64,000 nt of DNA from contig NZ_FOVM01000008.1 in assembly GCF_900115155.1 (NCBI RefSeq), forward strand, positions 62,001 to 126,000, written 5' to 3'. Source of the DNA: Mycetocola miduiensis. GTDB lineage: Bacteria > Actinomycetota > Actinomycetes > Actinomycetales > Microbacteriaceae. Shown one piece after another: positions 58,679 through 64,000 of the stretch. The notes beneath the pieces were generated by a model. That model worked only from the letters and a program-made list of their open reading frames with translations. It was not told the origin of the DNA and did no database searches. Every line of letters begins with the position of its first letter. The stretch's first letter is position 1. The position numbers were made by a program, and so were the translations under genes.

Positions 58679-59428
58679 TTACTCGTCGTCCTGGCCCAGG
58701 GTGCCGAGGTAGAGGCCGATCACCTTCTTGTCGTTGAGCAGTTCGCGGCCGGTTCCGGTGTAGGCGTCCGTGCCCTGGTCGAGCACGTACCCGCGGTCGC
58801 AGATCTGCAGGCAGCGGCGTGCGTTCTGCTCGACCATGATCGTCGTCACGCCCGCCTTGTTGATGTCGGAAACGCGGATGAACGCGTCATCCTGGCGGAC
58901 GGGGGAGAGACCGGCGCTCGGCTCGTCGAGGAGCAGAACGTGCGGGTCCATCATGAGCGCACGGGACATGGCGACCATCTGGCGTTCACCACCCGACAAC
59001 GATCCGGCCCGCTGCTTGAGTCGCTTGCCCAGCTCGGCGAAGATCCCCGTGACGAACTCGAGCCGCTCGGAGTAGATCTTCGGATTCTGGAAGAGACCCA
59101 TCTGCAGGTTCTCCTCGATCGTCAGGCTCGGAAACACATTGTTCGTCTGCGGGACGAAGCCGACACCACGTGCGACGAGTTTGTCCGCCTTCAGGCCGGT
59201 GATGTCTTCTCCGTTGAGCCGGATTTCGCCGCCCCGCACGCGCACCTGGCCGAAGATCGCCTTGAGCAGCGTCGACTTGCCTGCACCGTTCGGGCCGATG
59301 ATGCCGATGAGCTCGCCCTTGGCGGCGACCAGGTTCGCCGAGTTGAGGATGTTGACGCCGGGCAGGTACCCGGCAGTCAGGTTCTTGACCTCGACGACCG
59401 TTTCCGGGGCGAGTGTGGCTGTGGTCAC
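58679..59428 (-). CDS. livF: Branched-chain amino acid ABC transporter ATPase LivF
   Basis: The 249-residue ATPase has Walker A GPNGAGKSTLLKAIFG, signature LSGGERQMVAMSRAL and Walker B VLLLDEPSAGLSP. It overlaps livG by 4 bp and is the last gene of the operon. Confidence 0.94.
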   Translation of the reverse strand: MTTATLAPETVVEVKNLTAGYLPGVNILNSANLVAAKGELIGIIGPNGAGKSTLLKAIFGQVRVRGGEIRLNGEDITGLKADKLVARGVGFVPQTNNVFPSLTIEENLQMGLFQNPKIYSERLEFVTGIFAELGKRLKQRAGSLSGGERQMVAMSRALMMDPHVLLLDEPSAGLSPVRQDDAFIRVSDINKAGVTTIMVEQNARRCLQICDRGYVLDQGTDAYTGTGRELLNDKKVIGLYLGTLGQDDE

Positions 59429-60429
59429 TTGGTGTCCTCCTCTTTCGCGGTGTCGTCCGTCGGGGTGTCTGCGATGTACGCCGACGAATCCGTCAGTCCG
59501 ACCTCGGCGTCGATCTCCGCGAGGAGGTCTTCGACTTCTGCCGTCTTCTCGCCTGAGATGCGTCCTGTGACGACTCCGAGGTCGACGTCCTGGTGGCTTC
59601 CCAGGTAGGCGTCGATCACCGCGGCGTCCTGCATGACCGTCTCCGGGTCTCCTTCTGCGACGATCCGGCCTTCGGCCATCACGATCACCCAGTCGGCGAT
59701 GTGCCGGACCATGTGCATGTCGTGCTCGACGAAGAGCACGCTCATCCCTTCTGTCTTCAGGTTCAGGATGTGGTCAAGGAGCGACTGGGTCAGAGCCGGG
59801 TTCACGCCGGCCATCGGCTCGTCGAGCATGACGAGCTTGGGGGAACTCATGAGGGCGCGTGCCATCTCGAGGAGTTTCCGTTGCCCGCCGGAGAGGCTCG
59901 CAGCGAAGTCGTCCTTCTTCGTGTCGAGCTTGAACCGCGCCAGGATTTCCATCGCGCGTTCCTCGATCTCCACCTCCTGCTTGCGCCACAGCGGTTTGAG
60001 GAGGCTCGAAAACACGTTCTCGCCTGTCTGTTTCTGCGCGCCGAGCTTCATGTTCTCGAGCACGGTGAGCAGGCCAAGCGCCTTGGTCAGCTGGAAGGTT
60101 CGCACCTGCCCCATCCGCGCCACCCGGAAAGCGGGGATGCCGTTGAGCCGCGTGCCGTCGAAGGTCCAGGTTCCTGTGTCCGGTTTGTCGAAACCGGTCA
60201 GCAAATTGAACAGAGTTGTCTTTCCGGCGCCGTTGGGGCCGATCAGAGCCGTGATCGCGCCCCTCGGGATCTCCACGTGTTCGACGTCGACCGCTTTCAG
60301 GCCCCCGAAGGTGCGGGTTACGTTGTCGGCGATGATGATCGGGTCCACCTTGGCGACGCCAGGAGCAGCGTCGCCGATGTGCAGGCCCGTCGTCTTGACG
60401 GGGGACTGCGAAGAGCTATTGCTTGACAA
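59425..60429 (-). CDS. livG: Branched-chain amino acid ABC transporter ATPase LivG
   Basis: The 334-residue ATPase has Walker A GPNGAGKTTLFNLLTG, signature LSGGQRKLLEMARAL and the LivG feature EGMSVLFVEHDMHMVRHIAD. About 45 extra C-terminal residues form an acidic tail (EVEDLLAEIDAEVGLTD). It overlaps livM by 14 bp. Confidence 0.94.
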   Translation of the reverse strand: MSSNSSSQSPVKTTGLHIGDAAPGVAKVDPIIIADNVTRTFGGLKAVDVEHVEIPRGAITALIGPNGAGKTTLFNLLTGFDKPDTGTWTFDGTRLNGIPAFRVARMGQVRTFQLTKALGLLTVLENMKLGAQKQTGENVFSSLLKPLWRKQEVEIEERAMEILARFKLDTKKDDFAASLSGGQRKLLEMARALMSSPKLVMLDEPMAGVNPALTQSLLDHILNLKTEGMSVLFVEHDMHMVRHIADWVIVMAEGRIVAEGDPETVMQDAAVIDAYLGSHQDVDLGVVTGRISGEKTAEVEDLLAEIDAEVGLTDSSAYIADTPTDDTAKEEDTK

Positions 60430-61399
60430 AGGTCAGCTCCTTCTTGTTGCCGAGGATTCCCTGGGGTCTGAAGATGACAATCAGCATCAGGGCCAGTCCT
60501 ACGAAGATGAATCGAAGTGTCGCTGCCTGCGTGGTCGACATGAACGGCAGCAGCCCGCTGGATGCCATCGCGGGCAGGACGTTCGACAGGAATCCCATGA
60601 TCACCCAGAAGATGACGGCGCCGAGGATCGGCCCGAAGACCGTTGCCGCACCGCCGAGCAGGAGGATGGTCCAGATGAAGAACGTCAGGCTCGTCACGTA
60701 CACGCTCGGCACAACCGCCGAGGGAAGGGCAAAGACGACGCCGCCAAGGGCGCCGAAGATGCCACCGATGATGAGCGCCTGCATCTTGTAGGCGAAGACG
60801 TTCTTGCCGAGCGCGCGGACGGCATCCTCGTCTTCACGGATTCCCTTGAGGACGCGTCCCCACGGGCTCCGCATGAGCAGCCAGACGAGGAGCGCGGCGA
60901 TGATCAGCAGGCCGATGCCGAAGATCCGCACCCACCAGCCGTTCGCGTTGTAGGTCCACGGTCCGAAACCGTACGTCCCTTCGGGGAACGGGTTGGCGGC
61001 GCGGAAACCCTCGTGGTAGTTACCGAGGCCGTCGGCCGAGTTGGTCACCGCGTCAAAAACCTGCGTTGTGAACAACAGGCGCACGATTTCGGCCGCCGCG
61101 ATTGTGACGATGGCGAGGTAGTCCGCTCGAAGCCTCAGTGTCGGGATGCCGAGGATGAACGCGAAGACGACGGATGCCAGGCAGCCGACGAGAATTCCGG
61201 CCCACCACGGCAGGCCGAAGGTGAGAATCGAGATGGCGTAGCCGTAGGCGCCGAGCGCCATAAAGCCGGCCATACCGAAGTTGAGCAGTCCGCCGTATCC
61301 GAAGTGCACGGCGAGTCCGAGGGCCGCCAGTGCGTATGCGATGGTTTCCGGGCTGATCAGCCAGGAGGCGGTGTTCGACAGAATTGCTTCCCAGTCCAT
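60416..61399 (-). CDS. livM: Branched-chain amino acid ABC transporter permease LivM
   Basis: The 327-residue permease has many helices and the conserved GYGGLLNFGMAGFMALGAYG segment and the EAA-like loop SPWGRVLKGIREDEDA. The ATG follows AGGAGG, 9 bp after livH. Confidence 0.94.
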   Translation of the reverse strand: MDWEAILSNTASWLISPETIAYALAALGLAVHFGYGGLLNFGMAGFMALGAYGYAISILTFGLPWWAGILVGCLASVVFAFILGIPTLRLRADYLAIVTIAAAEIVRLLFTTQVFDAVTNSADGLGNYHEGFRAANPFPEGTYGFGPWTYNANGWWVRIFGIGLLIIAALLVWLLMRSPWGRVLKGIREDEDAVRALGKNVFAYKMQALIIGGIFGALGGVVFALPSAVVPSVYVTSLTFFIWTILLLGGAATVFGPILGAVIFWVIMGFLSNVLPAMASSGLLPFMSTTQAATLRFIFVGLALMLIVIFRPQGILGNKKELTFVKQ

Positions 61400-61408
61400 G
61401 GCGTCCTC

Positions 61409-62716
61409 CTATCCGATTCGTTCTTTACGGCCGAGGAGGCCCTGGGGTTTGACGAGGAGGACGCCGATGAGCACGACGAGGGCTCCGACATATTTGATGT
61501 CCGACGGAATCCACAGCGTGGAGAGTTCAACGAGGAGCCCGACGATGAGCGAGCCCAGGAGGGCGCCGAACGCCGTGCCGAGCCCACCGAGGACGATGGC
61601 GCCGAAGACGAGCAGCAGGATCTGGGTTCCCATGTCCCATTTGATGCCCGGGCGGAAGTACGCCCAGAGGATTCCGGCGAGACCGGCGAGCGCGCCGGCG
61701 AGGATCCAGACGATGCGCACGACCCGGTCGACGTCGATTCCGCTGGCGGCCGCGAGCGACGGGTTGTCCGAGATCGCCCGTGTGGCCTTGCCGGTGCGGG
61801 TCCGAACGAGCCACCAGGCCATCGCCAGGAGAACGACGGCGGACGTAGCCATGCTGATCATGTCGGTGATCGAGAGGGTGACCGAGCCGAACAGATTGAT
61901 TCCTGCCTCGCCGGCCCCAGGCAGCTGGTACGTGCCTCCACCGATGAAGTACAGGTACACATAGCGGATGAGCAAGGAGAGGCCGATGGAAACGATCATC
62001 ACCTGCACGATGCCGATCCCCTTGCGGCGCAACGGTCTCCACAGTCCCGTGTCAAGCACGTAGCCGAACACGCCGCTCATCACCACCGCGGCAGGCAACG
62101 CCGCCCAGAGCGGGAGTTGGAGGTTGGTGAACATGAGCGCCATCACCGCGCCGAAGGTCACCATTTCACCGTGCGCGAAGTTCGACAGCCCCGTCGTCCC
62201 GAAGACGAGGGAGGCACCGACGGCTGCGAGGGCGAGGAGAAGGCCGAAGTTCAGGCCGTTGACCGTGCGTTCGACGAACTGGTCGAAGAAGCTCGTCGTC
62301 TCACGCACGCCTTCACCGAGGAAGTAGTTGACGATCTTCGAGTTGGTCAGCGCGATCTCTGATTCGACCGATGCGGACCCCTCCGCGACGATGACGCCCT
62401 CCGGGAGGGTCTCCTCGTCGAGAGTGACCGTGTACGTGCCCTTCTCAGGGACGCCGATCTTCCACTTTCCTTCGGCATCCGTGTCGACGTCGGCCTTGTA
62501 GCCGTTGCCTTCCACGGTGATATTGACGTCCTCGAGCGGTTCGCTGTCGTATTTGACGTTGCCGGCGAAATAGAAGTCGTATTCGGTGCCGACCTCATCA
62601 GCCTGAGCGGGTGCCGCTGACGCCGACTGCAGTATCAACGCGCCGAACAGAAGTGCGAAGAACAGCAGGATCGTGCGCGCTCGGCGCGGGGCAGGGACTG
62701 AATGAGGGGAACTCAC
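61409..62716 (-). CDS. livH: LivH permease fused to an extracellular beta-sandwich domain
   Basis: The 435-residue protein begins with a signal-like helix (about residues 15-35, ending ASAAPAQAD). It continues with an extracytoplasmic beta-rich domain (about 46-125, with LEDVNITVEGNGYKADVDTD, the pattern of carboxypeptidase-regulatory/SpaA-type Ig folds). Only from about residue 145 does it become a typical LivH permease (FGTTGLSNFAHGEMVTFGAV). The GTG start follows GGAGGT. Standard LivH proteins are about 290-310 residues and lack this front part. It is the first gene of livHMGF. Confidence 0.93.
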   Translation of the reverse strand: MSSPHSVPAPRRARTILLFFALLFGALILQSASAAPAQADEVGTEYDFYFAGNVKYDSEPLEDVNITVEGNGYKADVDTDAEGKWKIGVPEKGTYTVTLDEETLPEGVIVAEGSASVESEIALTNSKIVNYFLGEGVRETTSFFDQFVERTVNGLNFGLLLALAAVGASLVFGTTGLSNFAHGEMVTFGAVMALMFTNLQLPLWAALPAAVVMSGVFGYVLDTGLWRPLRRKGIGIVQVMIVSIGLSLLIRYVYLYFIGGGTYQLPGAGEAGINLFGSVTLSITDMISMATSAVVLLAMAWWLVRTRTGKATRAISDNPSLAAASGIDVDRVVRIVWILAGALAGLAGILWAYFRPGIKWDMGTQILLLVFGAIVLGGLGTAFGALLGSLIVGLLVELSTLWIPSDIKYVGALVVLIGVLLVKPQGLLGRKERIG

Positions 62717-62730
62717 TGCACCTCCAGTGC

Positions 62731-62773
62731 GGGACCGCCAGGTCCCTCGGGCAGAGGACCGTTAGGCCTCTGC
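62731..62773 (-). promoter_or_regulatory. livH leader with mutually exclusive hairpins
   Basis: Three stems share bases: GGGACC (62731-62736) with GGTCCC (62741-62746); GGTCC (62741-62745) with GGACC (62756-62760); and GCAGAGG (62751-62757) with CCTCTGC (62767-62773). The first lies next to the livH ribosome-binding site. Switching between them could control expression. Confidence 0.4.

Positions 62774-64000
<1,227 letters not shown>

Noticed and set aside
59633-62362. 909-residue open frame on +
   Set aside because: It is antisense to livG, livM and livH, which have clear motifs. Its protein is His/Asp/Arg-rich, as expected of a high-GC shadow frame.

Overview
This is a high-GC actinobacterial chromosome segment. 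The best guess is the family Microbacteriaceae (Leifsonia/Cryobacterium-like), from synteny, long Ala/Lys/Glu-rich tails on several ribosomal proteins, frequent GTG starts, a mycobacterial-type short adenylate kinase and HrcA/CIRCE control of groES. The genus is inferred, not proven. No tRNA, rRNA, insertion sequence, prophage or CRISPR array was seen.

Layout. (1) 1-10.8 kb: a cell-surface/membrane module with the 3' part of a giant Ig-like/fibronectin protein, a MoxR ATPase, a DUF58 protein, a TgpA-like membrane protein whose transglutaminase triad looks lost, an FHA protein and two proteins of unknown function. (2) 10.8-15.5 kb: the str operon (rpsL, rpsG, fusA, tuf) with a clear promoter and a terminator. 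(3) 15.5-16.3 kb: a gene-free spacer with a tandemly duplicated element. (4) 16.3-29.0 kb: the S10-spc ribosomal operons through secY, adk and map, with no rpsN. (5) 29.0-37.7 kb: a class IV aminotransferase gene, then a mannitol PTS cluster: an MtlR-like regulator divergent from an EIIB-HPr-EI-MtlA-MtlF-MtlD operon. This sits between map and infA, which are usually neighbours. (6) 37.8-44.5 kb: infA, rpmJ, rpsM, rpsK, rpoA, rplQ (no rpsD), then truA, rplM-rpsI and glmM. (7) 44.5-51.6 kb: coaA divergent from glmS, then acpS, alr and the tRNA t6A genes tsaE, tsaB and tsaD with rimI. (8) 51.6-57.1 kb: small membrane proteins, a nitroreductase, an SRPBCC protein, a THUMP-like methyltransferase, CIRCE-controlled groES and rarD. 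(9) 57.2-62.7 kb: a branched-chain amino acid ABC transporter, with the binding protein on + and livHMGF on - and convergent. (10) 63.0 kb to the end: the 5' part of guaB.

How the genes work together. Most of the window serves translation and protein export: ribosomal proteins, EF-G, EF-Tu, IF-1, SecY, methionine aminopeptidase, tRNA modification and RNA polymerase alpha. A second set feeds envelope synthesis (glmM, glmS, alr) and cofactor supply (coaA, acpS). Mannitol uptake and the general PTS phosphate relay are encoded together. Amino acid import may be under nitrogen control.

Cross-cutting observations: eight genes carry a TANNNT hexamer 6-8 nt before the start codon, the arrangement expected for leaderless mRNAs. 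The 3' ends of glmS and tsaD are each copied as short tandem repeats across the stop codon. LivH carries an unusual extracellular beta-domain fusion.
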